Of a stretch of 64,000 nucleotides of DNA, positions 47,917 to 59,098 are shown piece by piece. Numbering within the stretch: position 1 is the stretch's first letter; every line of letters starts with the position of its first letter. The stretch is from NCBI GenBank assembly GCA_010909165.1, contig VJWM01000103.1, positions 558,001 to 622,000 on the forward strand, in the 5' to 3' direction. The position numbers and the translations under genes were made by a program. Source of the stretch: Anthoceros angustus (taxonomy: Eukaryota > Streptophyta > Anthocerotopsida > Anthocerotales > Anthocerotaceae). Below the pieces are notes generated by a model. It ran no database searches and had not been told where the DNA came from. It was given only the letters and a program-made list of their open reading frames with translations.

Positions 47917-49749
47917 ATGAAGGCAACCACAGCCTTGCTGCTGACTGTGGTCATCCTGGTGCCCCTGGCCATCACGGCGCCGGCCCTGCTCGTGTTATAC
48001 ACCAGCTCCTGTACGCTGGTGGATTACAGGGAGTCGGCGCTCCGATGGGACGCCGATGGCGCTGTTGACGCTGAGACGGGGTATGGCGGGCGGGTGCGGC
48101 TCGGGGGGAAGCTGTCGTCGTGCCGGAAGCCCCAGGTGCGGGGGCAGGGGCAGGGGCAGGGGCAGGGGAACTCGGCGCTGCAGCAGCCCATGAGCTACTC
48201 CGACGTGCGGCATGCGGTTGTGAAGGCGGTGCGGATCCAGGAGGCGGAGCTGGCGGAGCTGCGGGCGGCCAGCCCCGAGTTCGACCTCTCCGACCCCAGG
48301 CTCCACCAGGTGCTGCGGCTGGTGAAGAGGCTGACGCAAGGCTGGGCGGCGGTGCGGGATCCCGGGGGCGGGCTCCGCAGCGCCTGGTCCGTGCGCCACC
48401 TCCGCGACGCGCTCAACAACACCTCCCTCATGGCCTGCTGCGCGCACTTCCGGGTGGTGGACGGCCAGGTCCTGTTCCGCTACGGCACCTTCTTCATGCG
48501 GGCGCAGTACCGGCTGGACCGCGCCAACGACGCCGCCTCCTTCCTGCAGGCCACGGTGGATCGCTTCCGGCTGCGGGACGTGCGGGTGGAGTTCCTCTTC
48601 AACACCTGCGACCACGCCCTGACCAGAGAGGCCATGGCCGAGGGCAGCCGCTCCAACTACCTCGTCTGGTCCCCGCACGTGACCGAGGACCTAGACGCGG
48701 ATCTGCTGGTGCCCGACATGCTCGATCTCCGCCCGGCGTACATGCAGTCCCGGGACCAGATGGCGGAGCTCCGGGCCAACGGGCGGCGATGGCGGGACAA
48801 GATCTCCAAGGCCGTCTTCCGCGGCGCCACCACCAACTTCTGGATCCGCCTCTCCAACTGGGTGAGCAGCCCCCGGCTGCGCCTGCACCGCATGACGGAC
48901 GGCCTGGGAACCTTCCTGGACGCCCGCATCAGCCGCTGGAGCCACGTCCCGCAACCCACCATCCGCGACCTGGAGTCCACCGAGGGAATCCGCCTCGGGG
49001 ACCGCCTCAACGAGGCGCAGAAGAACGACTACAAATACGAGCTGGTGGTGGACGGCGGGCTCGGCGGGGGCCGCCTCTGCGGCGTCCTCGTCAGCGAGCG
49101 CGTGCTCATCCTTCAGGACTCGCCCTTCATCCAATTCTTCTACCCGCTGCTCAAGAAGGGCCGCCACTTCATGGAAACCGACCACTTGTACGTGCATTGC
49201 ATCCTTCCTTGTCTATCGGTTTGGTTTGGTTTGGTTTGATTTGGTTTGTGGAGGTTCTGATTGCATCGCGGAATATCAATGTGCAGCTTCCAGGACCTGC
49301 CGGAGGTGCTGCGCTACATGCAGGCACACGACGAGGAGATGCGCGAGATGGTGGAGAGGGTGCACAGGGAGCTGGGCTGGACCTGCAGCATCGATGGCCG
49401 GATGCTGGCATTCGCCGTGATTTTGGTGAGGTACCACGGCATCCAGGACCCGCTCTTCTTCACCACGGGCGTCTCCGACAGGGAGAGTCTGGAGCTGATC
49501 CAGCCCCCGAGTCCCGAGCAGAGGTGTCCCTTTGGGCCCGCCACGCAGGCCAGCCGCTACGCAAACCTCCCTGGAGACCCCAGGAAAACGTGCACGCTTC
49601 GACCCGAGCCTCGGGTGCTGGATCTTCCGGGCTGCCCCAGCGACTGCCACGACGGGCTGCAGGAGCCGGACTGGCGATGGCTGTCCGCGCACGATCTGGA
49701 CGGCCTCCCGGGCACGGACTGGTGGAAGACGTACATCCCGCAATCCTGA
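47917..49749 (+). CDS. CAP10/GT90-family glycosyltransferase, copy 2
   Basis: Paralogue of the gene at 40517-42421 with the same two-exon structure and the same intron position and phase: exons 47917-49187 and 49287-49749, 577 residues. ATG 47917 is chosen because it aligns with the copy 1 start; an upstream in-frame ATG is at 47872. Membrane anchor LLLTVVILVPLAITAPALL, then SKAVFRGATTNFWIRLSNW, KYELVVDGGLGGGRLCGVL and DSPFIQFFYPLLKKGRHFME. A GQGQGQGQG run near residue 75 replaces the TRTR run of copy 1, and both lie in the same variable stem region. The coding sequence is very GC-rich. The small intron contains GGTTTGGTTTGG runs. Confidence 0.88.
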
Positions 49750-49930
49750 CGCTGAAGCACATCTATTTCCGGAGCCGCGCGCTTCTTCCCTGCGCCAAGG
49801 CACGTTGCAACACTCTTTGTTCACGTTGCCTGTCACTGTGCGGCGCACGTCGGCGCTCGTCGCGCACGCCGACCACTTGCACACCCTACACCCAGACTCC
49901 CCAAACTCCCCGAACTCCCCAAACTTCTCA

Positions 49931-49959
49931 CAATTTGTGAAGCCAAACTTCACAAATTG
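49931..49959. repeat. 12-bp inverted repeat with 5-base loop
   Basis: CAATTTGTGAAG (49931-49942) pairs perfectly with CTTCACAAATTG (49948-49959). It lies about 180 bp after the GT90 copy 2 stop codon, perhaps in its 3' UTR. Confidence 0.9.
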
Positions 49960-49984
49960 CGCGCATTGTACTTGTAATTGTGCA

Positions 49985-50640
49985 ATTAGGGCAAGCAGGT
50001 TCATGGACAGATTCTCCAAGATGAGGCAAAAGTTGCACCCGATTCCATGACGTTTAATTGTGTGCCTCCTACAGGCATGGGCAAGTGTGGATAGCTCAGC
50101 TTTGGAGAAAGGAGAATGGGGAAGGAGAATGGGAAAGGACAGGGATTCAAAAGGTTTGAGAAACGTCCCTCGGAGAGGTGTGGTGATCTCAGGGCGCCAG
50201 GGTTGCAGGATACTCTCTGCAGCAGGGCATGGGACAGAATGCCTTTGGTCTATGAACGAGTACGCAGGAAGAGGGCACGGTTAAACCTGATTCTGTGACA
50301 TTTGTTTGCTTCAGCACGCATGTGCAAGCGCGGTTACCCCAGGCTTGCCACTTGATATGCAAAGTATGCATGTGGCGGCCTAGAGGATGCAGGGGGGTTG
50401 TGTTTCACGGCCTTATTCAGAAACGTGTGATATGCCATGATATCAGCATATGCTCAGCAGGCCATGGGGCAAGAAGCCCTTCGTCTCTACAGCCCTGGAT
50501 ATGCAACGAGAACGAATGGTGAGCACTCTGGATTCTGTACAGGTCCTCTGCAACCTTCGGGTGTGTCCGTTTTGCACAAGTTTGGGAAGGCAACTTCATG
50601 CACAGATTAAAGTGCCAAGGCCGGAAGCTGAAGTAGCTTG
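49985..50640 (+). pseudogene. Decayed PPR gene fragment
   Basis: Pieces match PPR modules of the 33-37 kb gene: GCAGGTTCATGGACAGATT, TGTGTGCCTCCTACAGGCATG followed by GGCAAGTGTGG, CAGGATACTCTCTGCAGCAGG followed by GCATGGGACAG, GCATGTGGCGGCCTAGAGGATGC, and a last GGCAACTTCATGCACAGATTA. At least three modules can be traced in order, with many stops and deletions. Confidence 0.8.
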
Positions 50641-51996
50641 TAGCTAGCGTGAAGCTTGTATGTAGCCTTCGGCCTCAGGGTCATTGTAAGCTGAATCTTG
50701 AAACGTTGCACCATACAATCTTGTCAAACTACTCGTTCGTGCGATTCGAACGCAGTTATGTACGCCGCGCAGCTTCTTGAAGCTATCAGCCTCAACCGCC
50801 TCCCTGCCCCCCCCTTTGCCCGGGTGCCGTTGGGGGGCAGAGGGGGGGCCAGGGAGCCCGAATTGTGACATGGAAGAATTGTGGCGAGGACCAGCCAAGC
50901 CTCGTCGAAGCTGCAGGAGTCCGACGCTGGGGCTCATCGCTCATCGGAGTGTGCGCTAGCCACACTGCTCGAGCGAGTCGTAAACAATTCTTTGCTGAAA
51001 GAGTTGCGCTTATGCTTGTGAGTTATTGCTGTAGCTCCAGGAATCACCACCACCCTGCGCTCATTTGTCTGGGTCCGATAAAGAGGGCACGGGTAATCGA
51101 CTCTTCAACAGACCCTAAACCTTCCATGGTTGTAGCGAAAAAGATGTGTCCCAGCTTCTCTCGGTTACGACCTCCTGAATACCTACTCCTAAAAGGAGTC
51201 GCCCTGCATTTCCAGGCATGGAACTGGAACCATGTCCGGCTTCCATTTTTTTGGTGAATAATCTACTGCTCCTTTGCCTTACTCGTTTTCAGGCTTTCGG
51301 ATAGGCATGTGTTGCCTCCACCGCCACAGAGTCAGGTAGTATCACTTATCGGTGAGTCACTGGAACACGAGAGTTGCTCTTGTGCAGTATTCTCTGAGGT
51401 TGCCATTTGGCGGCATAAGAGTGAGACGCTGAAAATTTGAGCGAACAGAGAAAGGAGTGAGCGAAAGTCCGGGCCGGGTAATGGTCCAACGACATCTCTC
51501 AAGGGTCATTTGCACGCCCTAGAATGTGCTCCACGGTTTGAACCAGACCATCGTCGAAGTCTGAAGTCCGATATTTGAGAAGCTAGCGTTTTTCGAGGAA
51601 TTTATCTGGAAAGGAGCCTTTATTTCAGGAATCACTAGTACTGCAGTACTTCTTGGAGCATGGAAAGGGTAAGATAGATGTGCTTCTTCGCTCCCGGTTG
51701 CCGCTCTGGACAGATAGCGCAGGAAATTGGTGCAAATTTGGGCATAATGCAACAGCAACCAAGCTCTGGGATCATGGCAAACAGCGGCACTTCCAGTACC
51801 TCAAGTGCCTCAGTGGCGGGGGAGATACTTCAGGCCCCAGTGCCGCTGCGATTCCCTCCTGGCCGTGGGAAGCTTTGATTTTCCGTCTGCCAGCTTGCGG
51901 CCGCAGGACCTGGCCTCCACTGACTTAGAGTGGAGAGTCTGGCTTGTGAGATTGTGATCATCCCCTTTCTGTGCAGGCGTCTGTGACTTGGGTGGA
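50641..51996. other. Intergenic region upstream of EID1
   Basis: No coding motif. The EID1 5' UTR may contain an intron ending at the CAG near 51976, just before the chosen ATG. Confidence 0.45.
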
Positions 51997-53376
51997 ATGG
52001 AAGGGCTCACTGATATCCGAATGAATGCCTTGTCACTGGAAACTCTACTGAGTGTCGTCGACCTGAGGTCGAAAGCTTCAGACCATGGTTCTGTGTTTGA
52101 CATCAGGCTTCCAGATCTTTTGGACCAGCTCCCATCGCTCTTCTTCTCCAAGATCTCAGAGGAGGTTCTGGTTAACATCTTTTCCAGGTTGGAGGATGAT
52201 CCCAGGAACCTGGCTCGCCTTGCATGCGTTTGTGTTCGGTTTGCCAGAGTCATTAGACGTACTTTGTGGAGAAGGCAATGCCTGCGAGTGGTTCCTTCCG
52301 TAGTGTCGGATCTCTTGCCACAAGGTTCTTGTCTGTCCGGGCACAATGCTTCAGAACCACTTGGAGGCTGGGGCGGTCTTCAGAAGCTGCTGGTGTGCTG
52401 TCCTGGCCTTAAGCTTGCAGGTGCTATGCTGGAATGGTGGGACTTCGGCCTTGACAGAGAGCTGGGATCAAGTGAGAGTTATCAGACTGGGAAGAGGAAG
52501 ACCTGCACGCTGGACGAAGAACCTGCCCAAGTGAAGAGGAGCCAGCGTGGAACAAGGGTTATTACCTCAAGGAGTGAAGGGACTCCATTTGGGAGTTTGG
52601 CTGCAATTGCAATTAGGGGCAGAGCTGCATCTGCAAATTTTACGTTTCTCGAAGACGAAGTACCATGCATGAAGGGGAAGTTCGGGCAAACTAACAACGT
52701 GGCCGCTGATGGAGAGGATCCACATGCCAAGCCTGATGATGATAAGCTGATTTCTTTTGAGGAGAAGGGTCCCGGCCACAACGAACACAAACACCAGGCT
52801 GCTGCATGTGAAGTTGGCGGGCATCGTCCCCTGAATGTTTTCACAAATGAGATGGATTTGGGGCAAGCCAGGGAAACCTATTCATCCACTTCTGAGGACT
52901 CCAGAGTCAAAAAGGTGAAGAGAAAGAAGACGACAGGAAATTCAATAACCGAAGCCTGGATGACAAGTGGTGCATGTTGCTCTCATGAGGATCCACATCT
53001 GGCATGTGGTATATGGAACTTAACAAGAGAGCAAGGTGCGAAGCTGCTTGCACGCAGATTCCGAGCTGACATTCTGTACGTATGTGACTGGCCTGGGTGC
53101 ATCCATCCAGGGAAACGAAGGAAGTACAAGCTCTTCCGTGGTATGTTCAAGAATTTCAAATCGTCGCTTATCTGGCGAAACATTGGGGACTTGAAATCTA
53201 GGAAGACGGCTGTCCCTTGTGCCTTCTGCTCGTCTCCTGGAACTTGGGATATGGGCTCCACATTTTGCTTGAGGAGGTGGAACGAGTACCACGACGATGG
53301 AGAGCCTGTCGTCCGGGCTTATGTGTGTGAGAACGGCCACGTTGCTGGAGCTTGGACAGATCAACCACAGCTGTAG
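51997..53376 (+). CDS. EID1: Phytochrome A-associated F-box protein EID1
   Basis: EID1 is an F-box subunit of an SCF E3 ligase that dampens phytochrome A signalling. The single 459-codon frame starts at ATG 51997; the frame upstream of it begins only with a TTG. The F-box lies at about residues 45-95 (ISEEVLVNIFSRLEDDPRNL, ARLACVCVRFARVIR). The EID1-specific middle has LPQGSCLSGH and LVCCPGLKLAGAML, then a Lys-rich linker. The conserved C-terminus has GIWNLTREQGAKLLARRF, LYVCDWPGCIH, FKNFKSSLIWRNI, FCLRRWNEYHDDGEPVVRAY and CENGHVAGAW. It is longer than Arabidopsis EID1 mainly in the linker. Lack of introns in the coding region is usual for this gene. Confidence 0.93.
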   Translation: MEGLTDIRMNALSLETLLSVVDLRSKASDHGSVFDIRLPDLLDQLPSLFFSKISEEVLVNIFSRLEDDPRNLARLACVCVRFARVIRRTLWRRQCLRVVPSVVSDLLPQGSCLSGHNASEPLGGWGGLQKLLVCCPGLKLAGAMLEWWDFGLDRELGSSESYQTGKRKTCTLDEEPAQVKRSQRGTRVITSRSEGTPFGSLAAIAIRGRAASANFTFLEDEVPCMKGKFGQTNNVAADGEDPHAKPDDDKLISFEEKGPGHNEHKHQAAACEVGGHRPLNVFTNEMDLGQARETYSSTSEDSRVKKVKRKKTTGNSITEAWMTSGACCSHEDPHLACGIWNLTREQGAKLLARRFRADILYVCDWPGCIHPGKRRKYKLFRGMFKNFKSSLIWRNIGDLKSRKTAVPCAFCSSPGTWDMGSTFCLRRWNEYHDDGEPVVRAYVCENGHVAGAWTDQPQL

Positions 53377-53842
53377 TGAAGGCGTAGCGCTGGCGCATCA
53401 CAATGTCCTCACCCTCGCTTCTGCTTGCTCAAGTCCCTGTGTGGCCCTGTGCTGCCGACCGCGCCTGCTGTGGCACGCGTGTGGTCAAGAGATGCTTTGT
53501 GTGGAAACGCTTAACGTTTCGAACGTTTTCGAGGCTATCTGTCAGAAACGTAAAACTCATAAGTAGAGTGCGGCGAGCCTCGAGGTCCCGGGTTAACCAA
53601 GGTAGTTAGGCGTCAGAAGTTGGTACTTTGATGTCAGCTGCGGTGTGTCTGCAAGCCATGTAGTTGGGTCTGTACTCGGTAGCAATGTAGTCTGTGAATT
53701 GCTCGGAGCTTTGAGTGCACATTTCTGTCTTCCCAAATGAGGGGCTGGCTTTCAGCTTGCCCACATCTTTTGCCGACTTCTGGCACTTTGCTCAGCATAT
53801 CAAGATATCACCCTGGGATTTCGGTTGATTGTTATTCAGGAG

Positions 53843-55513
53843 ATGGTGAAGAAGTTGACGATGCAGGCACATGTCGACTTTGCAGAACCTCAGGTGAGCG
53901 ACAATGCCTGGGATGGACCGTCACCTCCACACTTGCGTTGGTCCCCGTTAGCATCCCAAGAAGCTGCTGTAAACCTATTTTGTGCAGGCTGTTTTTGCTT
54001 TTCTGTTTGGGGACGATAAGTTCATGAAGAAGTATCACGGGGAGGTCAGTGAGGACTCACATGCTGAGGTATCAAGATGGTCAGCCGAGGGCGAACGCCT
54101 GGTCAAATTCGCAACTCCTCTGAATGCACCTTCAGTTGTGAAACGGCTAGTGGGTAAGACACTCCCAGGAATTTGTCCAAATTGTCTGGGTTGGTTCCAG
54201 TTTGCTGCTACCTGTTGAGAATGGGCTGAGAAGCGCAATTTGCGGGCACCAGTCGATAGCCCGATTTACTCTCCTGTCGGTTTCTTGGTAGTTGGTAGCT
54301 TACCTATGCAAAGCACTCACCTTACAAAACTGAGTGGAGTGGTTGCCCTCCCAAGGTAGTTGTTTCGGGAGGCTGCAGCAGGCCGTGGCCTGCTCAAGAG
54401 GCAACTCCGTTCATTTATGTGCTTTCAAGCTGGTAGAGCTTAGGGCTGATCAGTGCGTGGGATGAGTGAAACACTCTAGTTTATGGGCAACGTCGTGAGG
54501 ATGCGTTAGGACCAGGAAGTCTATTTTCTCTGGAAGAAGCAATTTGAGGTGAAGAGGACGTTGTGAAGTAGGTTTTTCCTTGCTAGAGCTTCGAAAGCTT
54601 TATTCCTTCCTGTTTGAATGTCCTTGGGGTTAGTAGCTGAATGTAGGTTGTTGTGGTGCCAGGTGCTGAGATTCTGAGGATCACTGACACTCAAAGGTAC
54701 TCGAAAGTTGGAAACCGTTTTCGAATACAATCCGACCCTGTTGTCAACATTCCGGGGGGAGAGAGATTCCGCACCAGTGCTGAGATCATTATCGAACCTG
54801 GATATGGCAAGAAAGGGACCCTTGTCACAATAAACATCGCTCTGGAGTTCAAAGCTGGTGTTTGGGGTGTTCAAGGTTGGCAATATGCTCTTCCACATGC
54901 ATACAGAAAACTGACTCGGTGAACCAAAAGTTCTTGCAAGGAAGGTATCCTGTGCACTTAAGAGGAATAGCATGGATCTCCAACTCACCTAGTTTTCTCA
55001 TGCCCAGGTACTATGGAAAATTTCATGGAAGATCAGGCCAGAAGGTCCTTCAAAGGATGGATAAAGATGGGGAAGGAATTTTGCCAGGAGGAGCTAGAGA
55101 AATCCGTTAGACTTGTTCACTCTCCCAGCGGATCTGATGAATCGGAATATCACGATTTGGAGAGACAGGACTCCGGGTCTCCCAACCCTTCCAAGGACGC
55201 ACCTCGTTCGGTGATCACTCTGGGTGGCGCTGGAGGTGGGCAGCAGCATTTAGAAATCTGGTTTGTTAACTCGGTTATGAGGGAACTGAATGGGATACAG
55301 ATGTCCACCAAAGTCTCAAAAGCCCATCTGGAAATGCTTCTCAGTAAGGTGCAGAAACTGGAGGACCAGTTGCATGTGATTCGGTTTTTGGTACAACAGA
55401 GACGCCCCATGTCCCCTCTACGTCAGACAACATGGGCGCTGTGTAGTTTAGGTGCTGCGGCTGCCGTGTACTTCGCTGTGAGACATGCTTACCTCAGAGG
55501 CCATCAACAGTAA
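53843..55513 (+). CDS. Tail-anchored VASt/StART-like domain protein
   Basis: The fold resembles the VASt lipid-binding domain; the exact family name is uncertain. Proposed exons are 53843-53893, 53988-54153, 54663-54875 and 55008-55513, giving about 311 residues in frame. Landmarks are FAFLFGDDKFMKKYHGEVSE, LVKFATPLNAPSVVKRLVG, YSKVGNRFRIQSDPVVN, IPGGERFRTSAEIIIEP, GYGKKGTLVTINIALEFKA and MENFMEDQARRSFKGWIKM. A helical segment follows near residue 265 (MLLSKVQKLEDQLHVIRFLV). The end is a membrane anchor (WALCSLGAAAAVYFAVRHAY), so it probably sits in a cytosol-facing membrane. Between 53893 and 53988 the alternative frame also looks coding, so the first intron is unsure. Confidence 0.72.
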
Positions 55514-56405
55514 AAAGCTTTGCCGACGGGGCTGGGGGATTCTTCACCTGGACTGTTAAAAGAACTCGGCCCCGTAAAGCATTGCATCGGATGGTTTCAC
55601 GGTTTCATCCTCGCTGCCAGTGACGCGTCCTCACCTAGACGCGGTCTGGATTGGACCTCCCTGAACTGCGTCCATCTCCTTACGTCAGCGTTTATCCTTC
55701 TTGAGACAGCTAGTTTTCTCCCGAGGTGCGTGCGGGGTGAAGGCCTTACAAGTTCGAGAAAGAACGCAGAGCTCAGGTCCATATATGTACCAGCAGGCAA
55801 CGATGTCCCGGCATATTGAATTCCGTGTCGGCACAAGTCTCTTGCTTCAGCACGCTTCCAGCACAAGTATGTAGATAGCTTTCTTCAGCGCCATTGCAAT
55901 GTGATCAGTTTGATGCTGGACCTCTTCAGGACAATTCCACGTTTCCAACTTATGACTCACTAACTGAATGCGACTTGAAGCCGTACGGAAGGAATTCCGT
56001 GCCGGGCAGTGACCGGTTGATGTAGCCGCTCGATCAGGGACTCTGTGCTGGCCAATTCTGCGATGAAAGGATGAAATTCTACAATTCAACTTTCGCTGTC
56101 TAGCTGTGCCTGTGCTGTGGGTAGCCGTCGTGTTCTCTCCTATTCTTCCGTTCTTTGATGAGTTATTGTTTTCTGAGGCGGAGAAGCGTTTCTTCGAGAT
56201 TCATGCTGTTGTTTTACAAGCTTGTATTGGCTCAAGATGAAAGCAGTTTTGTGGTCTCTTCAAAGTTGGTGTATGTCCAGATTCTCTCCAGTACGTGTGT
56301 CGATTTGCTCTGATAGCTCCCATTCTGCTGACTTGAAGGGCTGGACAATCGCTAATTTTCCTTTCAGACCTTCTCCTACCTTTAGGCTGGCATGCTCCAG
56401 CAGAA

Positions 56406-57621
56406 ATGTCAAGACCTGTACCTGCCACGCTGAATCCAGCGGAGTCGGCTGGAATAGGAGCTCTGTCGGGAATAATTGAAGTATCGGTTGCTCAACCATC
56501 TGTGTACATAAAGAATGCCCTTCAGGTATCGTTGTGATCAGAGGATGGCAATGGGTGCTTTCCTGTCTTGTTCAGGCAGGTCAATCATTCAAGCCGGAAG
56601 TTCTGGCATGCTCTGATAGCATTGTGCACTTGTCTTGATTGCAGAATAACACCAACCTAACCCTGAACCCTCGAGTTCTGTACCGTGGCGTAGGAGTAAA
56701 TGCTGGGAGCATGGCTCCAATAAGTGCAGTCCAGTTCTACATGTATGGTCTCATAGAAAACAGGTTCGACGCAGAGGGTAAGCACAAGCATGTGCACAGC
56801 ATTACAGATTTTGTGATTTCGGAGATGGAAAGGTTTGTGTTTTGTCTCATGAGCAGCGGTTTTTGCTTTGATGTTCAGGAATTACAATGACAGACAGCCA
56901 AAGGCTGGCCGCGGCAGCAACAGCTGGGGCAGCATCAGCTGTTGTTGGCGGCCCAGCTGAGCTTGTCATGATACAGCAACAACACAGTGGGAATTCATTG
57001 CTCCAGCAGGTTCATAGGTTGAGACAACAGTACGGTTTCTCTAGGTTTTCACGGGGCATGGTGGGTGCGCTGCGCAGGCAGCAAGTCCTTTTCGTCCGTT
57101 CAGTTTCGCCCTGTAGACATATTCATTCTGATTGCAGTTGCATCTGTTGCAGTTGGTCACAGCAGGAAGAGATGGCATTTTCTCAGCTGCATACTTGGGG
57201 GCCACGCCGGCATTGCAGGAGAGGTTCAGCGATGGGTATCTATCAGAGCATCCAACGTTGGCTGCAATTCTTGCAGCTACTATCTCAGGCACAATTGCGG
57301 CTGTCATCAGTCAACCACTCGACACGGTTAAAACACGCATGCAAAGCAATTTAGACTCCACCTCGCATAGGTTTCTTTCTCCACCTTTCCGCCTGGAGTT
57401 GGTGCTCAAGAATGAAACTGAGCAGATTTTGCTGCCACAGGTCTTTCTTATCAACATGCAAGGAAATGTACAAAGGAGCAGGTTTCAGGACTCTGTACAA
57501 GGGCGCCATTCCAAGAACTCAGCGTATAGTTTGTGCTGTTTTTATTCTAGCGGAAGCTAAGGAACGACTGTCATCCATCTACGCTCAGACGGTTCGACAT
57601 CTCGTCACGGAGGCCAACTAG
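56406..57621 (+). CDS. Mitochondrial carrier family protein (SLC25 type)
   Basis: Carriers of this family exchange metabolites across the inner mitochondrial membrane. Five exons join in frame: 56406-56525, 56645-56777, 56879-57060, 57153-57370 and 57441-57621, giving 277 residues, close to the usual 300. Three repeats can be traced: IGALSGIIEVSVAQPSVYIK with LYRGVGVNAGSMAPISAVQF; GAASAVVGGPAELVMIQQQ with FSRGM and RDGIFSAAYLG; and ISGTIAAVISQPLDTVKTRM with MYKGAGFRTLYKGAIPRTQR. Signature PX[DE]XX[KR] is canonical only in repeat 3 (PLDTVK). Repeats 1 and 2 are variant (PSVYIK, PAELVMIQ), so the substrate cannot be assigned. Confidence 0.88.
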
Positions 57622-57918
57622 CATTTTACTAGGTAGTAGAACTGTATTTTACTGGTTTCTAAGAACCTCAGATCCTATTGGAGGTTGTACTTGTGATGGG
57701 TCGAGCCTTTACTAGTATTTCACTAGTGGACCTCATATCACGGAGCCCGTTTACTGTGTTGGGGTCGATCCAATCACCTTTCATCCTAAAGGATATTCCC
57801 CATAATTTTACAGGTATTGAGTATCCCACAAGAAGACGGCGAAGTATCCACTAGGTACTACATAGCATAAGCACTGTAGGTAGCCAAACTGCAATCTCCG
57901 TCTCCAGCCTTGGCCGTA

Positions 57919-59098
57919 TTAAGTGTGAGCATCAAGCCAACCATAGATATCACGGAAAATGATTTCTAAGTTTTCAGCTGGTTCTCCTACCAATTGATGC
58001 CACATCCCCTTGTAGATGTGCAAAGTCTTGTCCTTGCTACCCGCTTTCTTGTACAGACTTTCACTGCCAGCAGGATCGGTCACAGTATCCAACTCCCCGT
58101 GAACTATCAAAAGAGGCACAGTCAAATCAGCTGCCTTCGCGTCGATCTCATCCACTACCCGTAGCATCTCCACGGCGGTCCCTAGACGGGGTTTCCCGGC
58201 ATACCTACGAAGTTTGTCCGGCAAAGGACCAGACACGTCAGCTGCTGCTCCAGAAGAGTTAGTTTCGGCCAGTAGACATCCAGTAAAAAAATTCATCCTG
58301 CGCTTACCTGATGGGATTGCTAGATGCCAGAGTTCGCTTCCAAGGATCCTTGAAAGATACTGTAGGAATATCTTTACTCGGTACTATCGCCCATGTTGGC
58401 ACAACATTTGCGACCCAAGGGAGCAAAACCTGTAGGAATGGAGAGGGCTTGAACTTGTCTGAAATACCAATCATTGCTCCGTTGAGAATAGCTCCAGTCC
58501 AAGCATTCGGTTGCCTGAGATGGATCAACAGAACAATGGCTCCTCCAAGAGACTCGCCGTACAAAAAAGCAGGCAAGTTGCTTGCATGTTTCTTCCTTGA
58601 GGAACCATAAAAGGAAATGCAATCATCCACCACAGGATTGATATCTGGAATATAGGCCCTCAGGCCATCAGACTTCCCATGGCCCTGGTGGTCAATGGCA
58701 TACACTGCAAAACCCCTCTTTGCAAAACCAATCGCAGTAAGCTGCACAAACCAGTTACTGTCAGCTCCATAGCCATGGCAAACCATAACAAGGCCCTTGA
58801 CCTCCTTGTCTTTCGGTATCCATGACTGAGTAAAAAGCGACATCTGTCGTGAGTTTTTGATGTAAGACTCGCAGTGCTCAACACCATGCCGAGCATAGAA
58901 CTCATCTGGGCTGTACTTCCCAAACAAACTCTCTGCGGAGGCATCCACACAAGGATGGATCATACTGTCTGGTGACGCCATTAACCTGGTATTCTGCTGG
59001 AGGCCACAAGAGCAGGCATTCGGAAACATAAATGACCACCGATATAACAATGGAATACGAGAGCTGCTAGATTCGCCGCGAGTGGATGCGGACGACAA
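57919..59098 (-). CDS. Monoacylglycerol lipase / caffeoylshikimate esterase-like hydrolase
   Basis: The alpha/beta-hydrolase family includes plant MAGLs and caffeoylshikimate esterase of lignin biosynthesis; sequence alone does not separate them here. Exons 59098-58308 and 58204-57919 give 358 residues. Core motifs are MVCHGYGADSNWFVQL (oxyanion HG), YAIDHQGHGKSDGLRAY, the nucleophile elbow FLYGESLGGAIVLL, VPLLIVHGELDTVTDP with the catalytic Asp, and YKGMWHQLVGEP with the catalytic His. The first 39 residues, up to MASPDSMIHP, may be a targeting peptide, or translation may start at that second Met (about 319 residues, nearer the family norm). Confidence 0.88.

Noticed and set aside
47995-48678. 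227-codon minus frame opposite GT90 copy 2
   Set aside because: Same GC artefact as in copy 1; its sequence mirrors that of the copy 1 antisense frame.
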